A DNA stretch of 64,000 nt from contig JBBPSI010000039.1 in assembly GCA_038093515.1 (NCBI GenBank), forward strand, positions 1 through 64,000, in the 5' to 3' direction. A program made the position numbers and the translations under genes. This DNA is from Butyriboletus loyo. Taxonomy: Eukaryota > Basidiomycota > Agaricomycetes > Boletales > Boletaceae. The notes beneath the pieces were generated by a model, which worked only from the letters and a program-made list of their open reading frames with translations, searched no databases and was not told the DNA's origin. This document shows positions 32,939 to 44,000 of the stretch, piece after piece; position 1 is the first letter of the stretch; the number at the start of each line of letters is the position of its first letter.

Positions 32939-35784
32939 TCACATCGACAACGTCACGTTCATCTTGCCGTTCAACTTCTCAAACATATGCAACGCCTCCA
33001 TCTCCTCTGCCCGCTTTTCCTCCGCCGTCTTAAACACTCTCGACCGCCCAAAATCGATCATTCGGAAACTCAGCTCGGGTTTCGCTTCCCTCACGAGTGG
33101 GGACTCGGTCGGTTTCCCGAGTTGGACGAGGAAGTTGCGCGGCGCGACGGACTCGTGGAGCCATCCTGCGCGTTGGAAACGTAGCAACAGACTCGCGCAC
33201 TCATCCTGGTCCTCGACGGAGAGCTTCTCGGGGTCGATGGGGTTACCACAGTGTTCGAGGAGGAGAATCGGACTGAGGTACGGTTCCCCTTCGTTCACCT
33301 TGCCTTGCTTGGGCGTGTAGTAGCCATAAAATTGCGGTACGACGGCGTTGACGGGTACGATGGTGTGCAATTGGCTAATGATGGTATATCCGTTATAATG
33401 ATGGAAAAAGTGCTCGGGAAACTGTTGATAGTTCCTCGCCTCCCTCACGAGATGATGATCATGCTGGATAGAGAGCTTTGCGACGACAGTGAGCTTGGCT
33501 GTGCGTGGGATAGAAAACCGGCGCGGGCCGTGTGTGCACAGCTTTTGGCTTTCGTACGATAATGGTGCGTCGATGCGAATGGTGGCGACACGGGACCGCG
33601 AGCCATCCATTGACTTGCCCTCATTTTCATCCTCTGTAAAGTTGAGCTGCAAGTTGTTTGCATTCTTCTGGTTCATGAACAGATCCCAGACCTTGCTTTC
33701 GTCCACCAGTTCAAAGATTTGCGATGGAGACGCATCAGGCGAAACTATGCAAGTGATCTCCCGTTCGATAATCTCCCCATCCCTTTCGAGGTTAATCGAG
33801 TCACTGACTTCGTTCAGTTCCGCTTTCGTTGGTAAACGTCCTGTAAAACCTTTCGGGCCCCACGCAGCCGCTCTCAACAACTTCTCCCATCGTCCTGTAT
33901 CTTTCAATCTCTGCACTTCCTTGTCCACAGCCTCCTTGAAACACAGTCGACAAAGTTTTGGTCTTGTAAAGAGGTCGCGAGGTAGCTCCCATTCGCCTTT
34001 GTATACGATAGAGTGGTGTCCCGTTCCAACCTTGGCGACGGGAGACAGGTACAAGTGGCTCTCCTCGACTTTGGTCAAATGACGCGGATAAGGAGGGAGC
34101 GGGACCTCGATCATAGGTTCGTGATTCCTGATCTGCTCCTTCGTCCGCTTGTATCTCAGGATGATCAGTGTGCGAGATTTGAACACTTCCAGCTCCTCCG
34201 CTTTTCGCCTCGCTTCTTTGACCTCATTGCGTATAGATTCAGAAAGTTTGAGATTGTACGTTCGTACGAAGTCGGGTCGGGACATCCACGAGGTGTCGCG
34301 GAATTCTCGTTCGCAGGCAGGGAGTAGCTTGAATGGATCGTGGACGTACAGTGTTTGTGGTAATAGGTACAACGGGATGCGCTCCTGGAGAAGGACCGAT
34401 GGAAGATCTTCAAACGGAATAAAAGGCCATGGTTTAGGGTAGTGACTGGGATGGAAAGGCGACGTGACGGGGATCGTCGGTGGAGGTGGTGGAGGAGGAG
34501 GAGGCACAACGGAGGCAGGGTTTACTTCCTCGTCCGCATCATCCTCTGGGGCCTCATCATCTTTCCCGCTCCCCCCGTCGCCACTGTCATCTTCCGGAGC
34601 CTGTTCAACGACGGCTTTTTCTTCCTTGTTATGTTCCTCGTCATGCTCCCCCTTCTTGTCCCCTGAAGCCCGCTCGACCTCATCTTCCTTGCTGATCCTA
34701 ATCGGCAAAGCCATCCTACGCACGTCGTGGAGCATCGAGAAATTGTGATAAGCCCTCAGCTGCAACCTCCACTCCACGCTCCCAATCAATTCCCCCGTGT
34801 CCGAAGCACCTTCCACCCTCGGCTTGCCCTCCGACTTTGCCCACTCGATCTCGGGCACGGCTTCCTCCAACTCGCCTAGCTCATTCATCGCCTCCAATAG
34901 CGCGCTCCCAGTCATGATCGTCATCATAGCATGCATCGTGGGCACCCTGCTGACATGGTAGAAATCGTACAGTGTCGCACCCCAGGGGTAACCATCAGGC
35001 GACTGCGTGCCCCTGGGCTGCTCACTTGGCACGAGCACCTTGCCGCTCGGATCGCGCGGCCAGAGACGGAATACGGCGCGTTTCACGTGAGGGCCGCCAT
35101 GCGAGCGAGGAACCGTGTGGAAAATGTCCTCATCTGGAGTACGACCCCGACCTGGGCGCCAAGGGTGTGGCCGGGGAAGAAAACTAACAGGACGGGGAAG
35201 AGAGGGGATTAGTACAGCTGCACACGGCGGGAGGTATGACGTACGGGGTATCACCCGCCGACACGATATCCTCGTCCGTGTCGACGACCTTCTCCTTACC
35301 CTTGCCTTTACCAGCGGGATCCTTTGACGGTGGCTCACCCTTGGTACTGTTACGAAAGCGTGTGAGGATCGAGTCTAGACACAGTCAAAGTGGGACACAA
35401 AGTACTCGTTATCGCCATCATCGAGCGAGGGCAGCTCTGCCTCGCTGCCCTCGGTAGCCCGCGTCGTCGTGTGCCCTGCGACGACGCGATTCGTTCCGTT
35501 GGATCTATACCAGCGACACGATTAGAATCTCTGACAGGGGATGCGACCGCAGGAACGGGTGGCAGAACGTACACGTCTTCGATCGTCGCCATCTCCACGT
35601 CCACGTCCACGTCCATCGATATCGCATCTCCAGTAGCTGCAGCCTTCTCGTCTACGTCTCGCGTGCGACGAGACGAAGAGGGCTTCCCTTGAGACGATGA
35701 CCGGGGCATAGGAGGGGACTGTGGCGCGTACACCTCCTCGATGACCCTCTTTGCGTGGGGCGAGTTCAGAAATCCACGTCTCAT
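32939..35784 (-). CDS. Kinase-like protein with degenerate catalytic loop
   Basis: Large protein (about 900 residues after removing roughly four introns) with a protein-kinase-like C-terminal half. The first exon starts at 35784 (MRRGFLNSPHAKRVIEEVY). Following short exons encode TEGSEAELPSLDDGDNEYFV, DSILTRFRNSTKGEPPSKDP and GKGKEKVVDTDEDIVSAGDT; the last, very long exon begins near 35180. It contains an acidic/Lys-rich linker and a polyproline run (P x9, about 34480), then a glycine-loop-like VGTGHHSIVYKGEW (34000-34040). KLTVVAKLSIQHDHH holds the likely ATP-anchoring Lys (33473-33494). The catalytic-loop position reads GWLHESVAPRNFLV, where Ser replaces the usual Asp of HRD/HGD (33134-33160), and MIDFGRSR is the metal-binding DFG equivalent (33038-33064). 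It is therefore a possible pseudokinase or an enzyme with altered chemistry. A family of such proteins occurs in agaricomycetes; no substrate is known. Confidence 0.8.
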
Positions 35785-36340
35785 CGCGACGATGAGGATC
35801 GTTTAGATGATGTAAATTCGGTGTAGAAAGCGAACTGCGATCCCAAAGGAGATGATAGGGAGCGGAAATGAAAAATCGAACTGAATAAGACCACAGTCTT
35901 GACGCTTGAACTCGTTGTTCGTTCAAAGTTGCGCGTTATCGTCAAACGGTCAGGTGACCAACGACGAGGAGGAGATACATGAGCAGAGGGTCCAAGCCAA
36001 GTTATAAGGACGGAAGAACAATGCAACGCAAAACTTGTTACACGTGCGACACGCAGGTCCCTGACTTGCATTGTCTTTTGCCAGCGGAGACAACGCGTGA
36101 ATTCGAAACCCGTGTGGTCGGCTCGTGCCAAAAAGTGGAATAGATTACATCCGAATTCAATGTACTTGGTCAGTACCATAGTGCTACAACCGTTGCAATG
36201 TAGTGGTGATTGCGGGTCGGAAGCAAAAGGAAGGGTTTTATCTCGATAATGATAATGCAAGGAGTGGGGGGAGATTGTCGACAGTCAGGTATGGCAGGGG
36301 GTAAATTGACCAAGGCACGAGTCAGAGCGATACACAGAGG
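35785..36340. promoter_or_regulatory. Upstream region of the kinase-like gene
   Basis: 556 bp between the kinase-like start (35784) and the tam41 stop (36341), both on the minus strand. A minus-strand frame of 159 codons (35781-36260) lacks any family resemblance and overlaps the presumed promoter; I do not call it. Confidence 0.4.
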
Positions 36341-37736
36341 TTACGAGGACGCGCCTGGAGCGTCCGTCGTCGATCCCTGCCAGTACTTCCGAACCTTGGC
36401 CGCGGTATAACGCGCACTCTTCATCAATCCTGCACTCACGACGCCCTTTAACGACTGCACAGTAGCGGGGTATCGCACGATATTGCTCATCTCTACGTCG
36501 TGGTATCGCCATCGCGTCAAGATATGGCGGACAACATGGGCAGCATGAACGCACCTGAACGTAATATCGACGGCAACGCCGTGTCGCTGGCGACACGCAA
36601 CCAATAAGCAGACTCGTCAGCCTCTCTCGGAGGCCCACGCCCTTGGGCGCGTGAATGTACCCGCGTCAACAACTCCTCGGGCAACTTCTTCAGATGCGCA
36701 GCGCGTGCATGTGCACTCGTATCCTGTTCGATCATTTGCGAGTCCACGCGCCAACGTACCCCAGGTAATCCCTGTGCAAGTCGCCAATAGAGCTCGTGAA
36801 ACTGCGCCTCCTGTCTCTCGATCATGTTCGCTACCTTGCCCCGGTTTTCAGCCGGGAGCATCATTCGGGGATCCCCCGAGTAACTAATGCTAGCGATCGT
36901 GGTGAAGAGGTCACGTTGGGTGAATTGAGCGGGGAGTGTCAAGAGAGCAGTGCGAAGGGCAGACGTCAAGTTGACTTGCTGCGTCAACCGAACCCGTGCG
37001 TCGTCTCTGATGATCCGGATCGGCTTGTGCATCCGCCCAGCAAGATAAAGCGTACGCCAATTCAGTAGGTCAGCGCATAGCACATCTACTGTCGTCACGC
37101 CATACTTGATCGTCTAACGTGCACAACCATCAATAATTCGCATCCATCGACAAAATCAAATAGGCAAGTGCCCTTACTCACCACCCCGCGCATGGGCACG
37201 TACGTATTAAACCACAACCCAGGACCAAATGCTTGTACATTGGACACGAAACTCGACCCAAACGCACGAGCATGTAACGGATAATGACCAGGGTACTGAT
37301 GCATATTGATCGAATGCCAATGATCCGGATGGGTCACCGCAAATACGAAATCCAGCATGGGACCGTCGGTTCCCTTTGATTTTCCATCCTCGTGCTTGTC
37401 GTAGCCTGCTTGCTCGAAGACACCCGAGCCATATGCAAATGCATAGCGAATGGGGGCTTCAAACGAGTTCACGATGTCTTCCAGAAGCGCCCGGGTCGAG
37501 TTCGGGACAGGGAGTAGCTGGTTCCGTCCAAACGAGGGCGGAAGGACAGGCAGAGCATGCCGCTGGGTTCTAGAAACAGTGCGAGGGCGTGGATGGAGAC
37601 GGGGCGGACGAGGCTTGGCGCCGTCCAAGATTGGTGGCGGTGGTGGAACATTGGGCGTGTGAGGGACCGAGTCGGTGGTGAGAAAACGTATGAGAGGTGG
37701 AATACGGCGGCAAGATGGACGGGTGCTCGAGAGCAT
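36341..37736 (-). CDS. tam41: Mitochondrial CDP-diacylglycerol synthase Tam41
   Basis: Matrix-side inner-membrane enzyme that makes CDP-diacylglycerol from phosphatidic acid and CTP, the first step of cardiolipin synthesis. The start at 37736 gives MLSSTRPSCRRIPPLIRFLT, an Arg/Ser-rich acid-free presequence. The nucleotidyltransferase-like core follows: RYAFAYGSGVFEQAGYD (the GSG motif), MLDFVFAVTHPDHWHSINM (catalytic Asp region), NPxHY-like YPGHYPLHARAFGS and FGPGLWFNTYVPMRG. After the intron near 37100-37180 it reads TTVDVLCADLLNWRTLYLAG, RMHKPIRIIRD, FTTIASISYSGDPRMMLPAE and NMIERQEAQFHELYW. The last exon gives SNIVRYPATVQSLKGVVSAG, MKSARYTAAKVRKYWQGS, with the stop at 36341. The later upstream ATG set was rejected because it adds no presequence-like features. 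Strong family match. Confidence 0.93.
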
Positions 37737-38177
37737 CGGACAGAACGACGAGCAGATGGGTCTCAGTAACGAATGTTTCGACGACGACAAAGAGCGGCAT
37801 ATGCTTACGACGCTGTACACGTGACCAAATAGAATGGAAATGACTTGGGCAACGTACAATTCGTATGGACATTACATAAGACTATACTCGAGAGACCCAT
37901 GTCCAGCGGGGGGCCCTCTACGGCATAAATCCGCACAATGAAGAAAAAAAGGATATCCAAGAAAGAGATAACCGCATAGATGTATTCACCTAAGAAAAAG
38001 ATATATGTTCTCTGCCAACCAGAAATCGCATAAGATATAAAAATGTTCAAAGGATCGGAATTGCGTTTTAAGGGATTCAAGGCGAGCCGATAGTCGGCCT
38101 GTCAGTAGATAAAGCATACAAGGGGGGGAAAGGGAAAAGAAAAGCACATTCTTGTTTGTGTCGCTTGGAATCGGTCG
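37737..38177. other. Intergenic region between two minus-strand genes
   Basis: 441 bp; expected to contain the tam41 promoter and the 3' UTR of the upstream gene. No gene seen. Confidence 0.5.
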
Positions 38178-40204
38178 TCAACGCTTCGACGCATTCGCCC
38201 AGGGACTCTTCGGCTTTGCAGCGTCCGCCGCTTGCTTTTGCGCACGCAGTAACGCACTCTTGTTCGCCCGAGGCAAAATCGTGGGAGCTTGCAAACTGCT
38301 AGGACGACGCATTTTCCTTGTCGGGGACGTGACACCGTTCGGTGCCTCGTCGCTGTCATTGGACATCGTGCTTGGCGTACTGGGTGGACCAGTGCCAGTA
38401 CCACTGCTCGAAGTCTGAGACGAATAGCTAGTGGTCTTCTGAAGCACAGGAGCTCCGATATTGGGGGTGCGGGAGACCGAACGGGGGGGTAGTGCAGACC
38501 TAGGACGGCCCCACGAGGAATCGCCGTTCTCGCGATATGCACTCATAACAGAGGAACTACGAGAATGCACCCCCGAGCCGGGCGTCTTCGGTTCCGTAGG
38601 CATACGGACTACCAAACATGTCAGCATCTGAGCAAGACCTCAACGATGTCACTTACACATGAAACTACTCGGTGGAGGTCCACCTTCTTTCTTCAGGGCG
38701 ACACTTCTGTTGAGGCGAGGAACGATAGTCGGCGGCTTCGTGCTCGCAACTGAAAAACTTTCACGGCGCTTGTGTCCAGGCACACCCTCAAACAGATTCT
38801 TCTTTCCCGTAGCCTCCGTTTCCGTATCTTCGCCATCGGCTTCGTTTGCGCTCGTTGCCGAGTCCTTCTGAGGCGTGATCGGACTGCTAGCCTTGACACC
38901 ACCGTTCACGTTCCCTCCCAGTCCGACACCCTTGGGTAGCGGCCCAGAAATAGATGCACGCTTCTTCCCTGGCGGCGTCACAGGCTGCTCAAGTCCCAAC
39001 CGTAACGCGGCTGCCTTCGTCAACCTCGGCGCAATCGTCGGCGGTGCTATCGACGCCACACCGATCGTCTCTGTACGCTTATGCCCTGGAACACCCGCAA
39101 ATATCTTCTTCGCTCGCTCCTTCTCCCTCTCTTTCTCCGCGGCCTCGTTTCCTTTGTCCTTATGCAGTAAAGGAATACGCCCAGTGCTCGCCAACGACAT
39201 GCGTGTCCTGACTTCAGTTCGAGGAGTGCCGTCCGCGGAGAAGCCCTGTCGGAGGAGCGCGGCTTTGGTAAGACGCGGCGCGATATCGGGGGCTTGATGC
39301 GTCTTTGGGAGCGGACGTGCGCGAAACTGAGCTTTCCCAGACGAGGAATTGGAGCCGGTGAGGCTACGTGGAGTAGTGGAAAATGCGGGCCCACGCGTAT
39401 CCGAGGAACCAGGTGAGGGGGAGAGCCCATGGGTGGACCCAACAGGGGTCTCGAGACCGAGCTGGAGTGCCTCGAACACTGCAGAACTGAGAGAGCGAAT
39501 GGACCCACGATCGAATTCACTGTCGCCTGCGACATGTGGAAGGTCGGAGGCGGGGAATGGAGGACTGGAGGCGAAGAGGGCTGAAATCAGCATTTCGGCT
39601 TGTGCCTCGCTTTTGGCTCCGATGACGGCGCCGTTGAGGGAAGGAAGGAGAGAGAAGAGGACGGGGACGGCACGTCGGCGCTCGAGGACATATACCCAGA
39701 CGGGACCGCTGGGAGAACGTTTGAGTGATAGGCGGACGTCATGAGCAAAGCCGGGAATTAGCGGAGTACCGAGGGCGGAGACTCACTCGCCAAGGAATCG
39801 AGCATCGTCGCCGAACAGCTCATAGAACGTCTCCGGATCCGTCTCGGTGTCGAACTCCATCTGTCGTTCCTTGACTATCTGTGGATAGCCATACGTTAGC
39901 GGATCCGCGAGGGGTGACGATACACGTGGCGCTCCGTCAGCAGCGGGGAAATGCTGTCTGTGCAAAACCCCTGAATAAGGACACTTACTTCGAAGTTGGC
40001 CTCGAGAATATGGGGCTCGATTTCGAGACGCTGCTCCAACGCATGTGTCTTGATGATTGCGACAGTACGCGTCAAGGTCGACAGAGAGGGTGACGAGTGA
40101 ACAGGACCCAAATCCTGTGGCTGGAGAAGCGCATTCGGAGCGTGGCTGTTGTCATCGTACAAGTCTGAATGATTTACAGGAGGGGGGGACCGCAAGGACA
40201 CCAT
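38178..40204 (-). CDS. Degenerate NDP-kinase-like domain protein with repeated PRLTK motifs
   Basis: The N-terminal third looks like a nucleoside-diphosphate-kinase fold. It starts MVSLRSPPPVNHSDLYDD (40204), then TLTRTVAIIKTHALEQRLEI and EPHILEANFE with the Lys of the family's first strand. After an intron come IVKERQMEFDTETDPETFYE and LFGDDARFLGE, then after another GPVWVYVLERRRAVPVLFSL. The catalytic His motif of true NDP kinases was not seen, so nucleotide transfer is doubtful. The C-terminal two thirds is a disordered Ser/Pro/Lys-rich region with four copies of a motif P-x-I-x-P-R-x-x-K/R-x-x-x-L-K/R (39246-39293, 38997-39047, 38688-38735, 38244-38288) and two copies of GVPGHKR. The last intron (near 38600-38648) joins SSFM to RMPTEPKTPGSG; stop 38178-38180. 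Role unknown; the repeats suggest a docking or scaffold function. Confidence 0.7.
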
Positions 40205-41044
40205 TGGGTAGACTTGCCTGGGCGCCAAACGGGAGCCTATTCGACAAGAGGGAAAGAAAAGCAGATGGGAGAAAATATACACAACAAAGGATAGCTAGCT
40301 ATTGGAGAGAAGGGGAAAAGAATCGAAAAAGAAAGAATAGAGCGAGGACCGTACTGGCGCAGGTCGGTCAAATCAACAGAGTTTGCGAGTAGCTGAATTC
40401 TGATTCGGCCCTGAGACGACAAACATATCTACTGCATCCGTTGCTGGCAGACCTCGGACACCCGGTCAGCTGGCAACTGTCAGAGAAAAGCCTCGTGATA
40501 ATTACAAGCTCAAACTTACTGACAAGTCTTGGAGAGACTCGGAAGATCGTGTTCGGTCCTGCCATTACCATACGAACAGTCATCAATTTGCGGTGCCACC
40601 GCACTCTCGGTGCCGTCGTGAACCTAATATCAGGTTCCTCGCCTTCTCTTCGAGCCACGATCCGGTTCCTTACCCTCATAGATTTGGCTCGCAATCCTGT
40701 GTCACCGCATCGTTCAATATCCAATTCCTACCTTGCGCTGCTACGAATAAAACATAGGGACAACACTGCTCGTTCCGGAACCCGACCGAGATATTTATTC
40801 TGGGCACCATGTACGGACATTCTCAATGTCAAGATCAATGCCAACGCAACAGGTCGTCCAAACGTCGGCAGGCAAAAAAGGTGTACCCAATAACGCAAGA
40901 TGACAACCAAGGTTGCAGGTGAGCAACCCCCAATCGATGACAACATTGGCCAAAGATCGTTCGGGACCCCTTCCATCCTGTCTTGGTACGAAGTAGCAAA
41001 GACATATTGCAGTACTACTGTTACACAATGCACGACGCCGGTTA
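40205..41044. promoter_or_regulatory. Intergenic stretch, 840 bp
   Basis: It lies upstream of the NDPK-like gene and downstream of derlin, both on the minus strand. Overlapping frames of 110-150 codons on both strands lack family support. It probably holds a promoter and a 3' UTR. Confidence 0.45.
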
Positions 41045-41973
41045 TCAAACATCTCCGCACAGACGCTTCCTACATGTGCAGTCAGCACGCGACGAGATAA
41101 TCAAAGAGCGAAATGACTCACAGAACCTCTGGAGCTTGACTGAGTGGTGTATACCCTCCGATCATCTCCCTGGCCCACACATCCCTCAAGAACCAGCCGA
41201 TATGACCAACAGCACACCCGATCAAGTCGCCCGCGGCAGCCTTCCACGTGCCACTAATGACCCATGAGAGTGCGACGAGCGCCAGTGGGAGATACGGTGC
41301 GGATATTGTGAAGATACCAAAGAGCGCTATAGGCGTGGATGGGTGCCGTCTGGACCATATATATATCGGAACAAAGGCCAGAGAAGACGAAAGGAACGGA
41401 AGGTTAACTAACGGCGACAGCGCCTGAAGAACTAGGTTAGCCGATGATGCCAGGACTTGATAGATCCGGACGTACTAGAAGCATCAGCGACGAAAGCAAG
41501 AGCAACCACAGATAGTCCGCCTTTTTATTTGCAAACGACGATTCCTCCAACATGCGACTATATCGCATACTGGGCAGGGCAAGGTGGAAGGCATTGATTA
41601 AGCGGCCCATCCCAGAGTGTATAGAACACTCACAAGAAGAAAAGGTGGAACACAAAATCTAGCGAGAGCGGACCAAAGTAAAAGAAGGTGGTGAGCATAC
41701 GCCACGGCTTCCGAACCCATCCACATGAGCTTACTGCCCGCACGAGACAAGATATACGAGGCTGACCTGTACGTTAGTGAACACGGACTTGAAGGAAAAG
41801 TAAAGCTGTAGTGGAGTAACGACCTGACATTGCTGTATGATACCAAATACGTGATTAGTTCTTCATGCACGGTTGAGGAGTACCACCGGACGTACGACCG
41901 CCAGGCTGGTTGCTACCGAAAGCGCCAACCACGTGCGTGTGATTGGTGGAACCTGCATTATCCATGCCTCCAT
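41045..41973 (-). CDS. Derlin (Der1-like ERAD protein)
   Basis: Rhomboid-like pseudoprotease of the ER membrane that helps retrotranslocate misfolded proteins for degradation. The start at 41973 gives MEAWIMQVPPITRTWLALSV, the classic derlin N-terminus. Exons then yield CQVVTPLQLYFSFKSVFTNV, PWRMLTTFFYFGPLSLDFVF with the conserved WR motif, HLFFL + MRYSRMLEESSFANKKADYL, WLLLLSSLMLL, and SPLVNLPFLSSSLAFVPIYI. The following WSRRHPSTPIALFG, SAPYLPLALVALSWVISGTW and LIGCAVGHIGWFLRDVW include the GxxxG of the family. A short last exon gives LKRLCGDV with TGA at 41045-41047. Five to six transmembrane helices are visible. The upstream in-frame ATG (42072) adds 33 residues unlike the family and was rejected. 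Confidence 0.93.
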
Positions 41974-42162
41974 GTTTTTCCCGACGAACCCGAGCCTGTA
42001 TGTCGGATTATACACGAAGTTGCTTCCGAGGGGAAAGTGTGATGTCCTTGAATGAGAGTAGTAAACGGCCACGTCGGACTGTCGTGCAGTGCTGCTGAGT
42101 CAGACGTTGCATCGCCATCTTTGGATCCAAACTACACATTACTCAAATAACACGTAGATAAC

Positions 42163-43710
42163 TCATTGCGACCCTTGTTCCCTCAATAAAGATCCCAGAA
42201 CCTGAATCTCTGCCAGAGGACCTCCCTCGTCCCCCTCTGGCCCGATCACTGTCCAGACCTGGTTACTCAGTTGAAGGTACGCTCTAGCTTGCGCCATCAA
42301 CTTTAACCCCACAGGTTGTGTCAAGGGATCTGTATTTTCCATAGTAATGAAAGCATTCCATGCTGTCTTTGCCATTTCCAGCAAGTGCATCCCTGGTTAA
42401 CGAAGGATTAATTCGTCCCGGGGTGATCTAGAACCCAGAGAAAATCAGGACACACCAATTTGAGGGTAATTTGGTGGGTAAATGACAACGTAAAACGCGA
42501 GGATAATCAGACCGACTTCGAGGGCAGATTCGAATGGTCCGTCGTGCGAAAAGGTGCTAAACGATTCGCATAAGCTTGTGAGACAAGATTCGCGGAAGAT
42601 GCGTAGGATCTCAGAAGGTATAGTCTCGAGGTTCACAGGAGAACTTGGGAGTCTGGTTGCATCGGGGTATTGATCTGGGAACACAAAGTCGCGAAGGGAG
42701 GTTCCGAGATATTCAAGCTCTTTCCTGTCTGGCACAGGCCAAGACGCATCGAGTAGCTTGAAAGCTGTACAAGATAAACATGTGCACGTGAAGCCGTATG
42801 TGAACTGGAACATCTGCTGGCGTGTCTCGAGCAGGGCGGGGTCGACATAAGGAATACATATCTGATGGACCCGCTTGAGCATGCATGCCTTTTCAGTGAT
42901 AAATACTACTACGTGCCTCTTCACCTGAGGCAATGTCGCGAATAGCAACAATTTCCATTACCACCTCCTTTGCCGGGGCAATCTTATACTTTGCAACAGC
43001 ATTTGGAACACAAGAATGATTGAACAACCGGCTTGCCAAAGGAAAGACGCCATGGGCAATGGTAGTCAGATGACTGTGGATCGAAAAGTTGTTGTTCCCG
43101 CCGCGCGAAAAAAGTTCACTGGCCGATTGCAGAGGGCGCTGACTAGCCGATAGTGGGCATGTAGGAGGCGCGTCCTTCCCTGTGACTGGACCCGGGAGCA
43201 AGGACATGAATATCGACAAAGCCGAGTCGTCTCCTTCTTTTATCTCCGCGCCTCTGGCCGAGCACTCGGCGAGTAGGTGGGTGAGGAAAAGCGCATCCAC
43301 CTTTTCATGAGATTCAAGTTGGTCGAATTGGTGCGAGGCGCAGAACGTGTTGATACTCTTGCAGTACTTCTTGTGGGTACGCCAATGCAATGTTTGACCT
43401 TGAGGATGAGATCGGTCGGTCGTCGGGTAGTACTCGACGTCTCACTCGGATCATGCGTACATTTGGAATTGCAATACCAATATGAGGCGCATCCCGTGCA
43501 TCTTTGAAGGCGACCTCGGTCTTGAGGAGCAAGAGAATGGCAAAAGTCGCATCTACGACCCTTTTCATTTAAGAGAAGGATGCTTGTGAGCGACCGAACC
43601 GAGAGGATGACCGTGCCTGCGGGAAGCCAACATGTCGATACAGCCTTGTCGCGTGCCGTCTGGTGATGCTGCAGAGATAGATTTTCGGGCAAGATGCTTG
43701 GTGAAAACAT
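42163..43710 (-). CDS. SET and MYND domain protein (SMYD type)
   Basis: Probable protein-lysine methyltransferase. The start at 43710 gives MFSPSILPENLSLQHHQTAR. The SET domain is split by a MYND zinc finger: CDFCHSLAPQDRGRLQRCTG, CASYWYCNSKC and, after an intron, HWRTHKKYCKSI. The second SET part shows FPLASRLFNHSCVPNAVAKY with the NHSCxPN cofactor-binding motif, then VMEIVAIRDIASGEE. An intron at 42862-42916, which must use a GC donor, leads to ICIPYVDPALLETRQQMFQF, the GEExxxxYxD-like ending, then the post-SET Cys cluster YGFTCTCLSC. The C-terminal exons are helical (EVGLIILAFYVVIYPPNYPQ; HLLEMAKTAWNAFITMENTD) and end LLREQGSQ, stop 42163. All core motifs are intact. It is divergent from the helicase gene. 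Confidence 0.88.
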
Positions 43711-44000
43711 CAAAACTTGAACGTGGTGAATCACAATTGAAGTACTGAGGTGGGCACAGCCACATTTTAAAGCATTAAAACGATTGTACGCATTGAGTCA
43801 AAGTGACTGTAACCGTCTACCGGTCTGATAAGTATTGTTAAGTAACTTAATGCTGTACGACGAAGCACCCTCATGTTGACACGTTCCCACAGGGGACAAT
43901 GCCTTTCTCCAACTTAGTACCGCACTGATCCATCCGCGTTCGGACTTGCTGTGTGAGTCCGCCCACATTTTAAACGTCTGTTCGTCCGACCAAGCCTCAC
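43711..44000. promoter_or_regulatory. Shared divergent promoter, SMYD gene / helicase
   Basis: 290 bp between outward-facing start codons; no clear motif beyond AT-rich patches near 43765-43790 and 43840. Confidence 0.45.

Noticed and set aside
35781..36260. 159-codon minus-strand frame upstream of the kinase-like gene
   Set aside because: It overlaps the presumed promoter and lacks any family signal.
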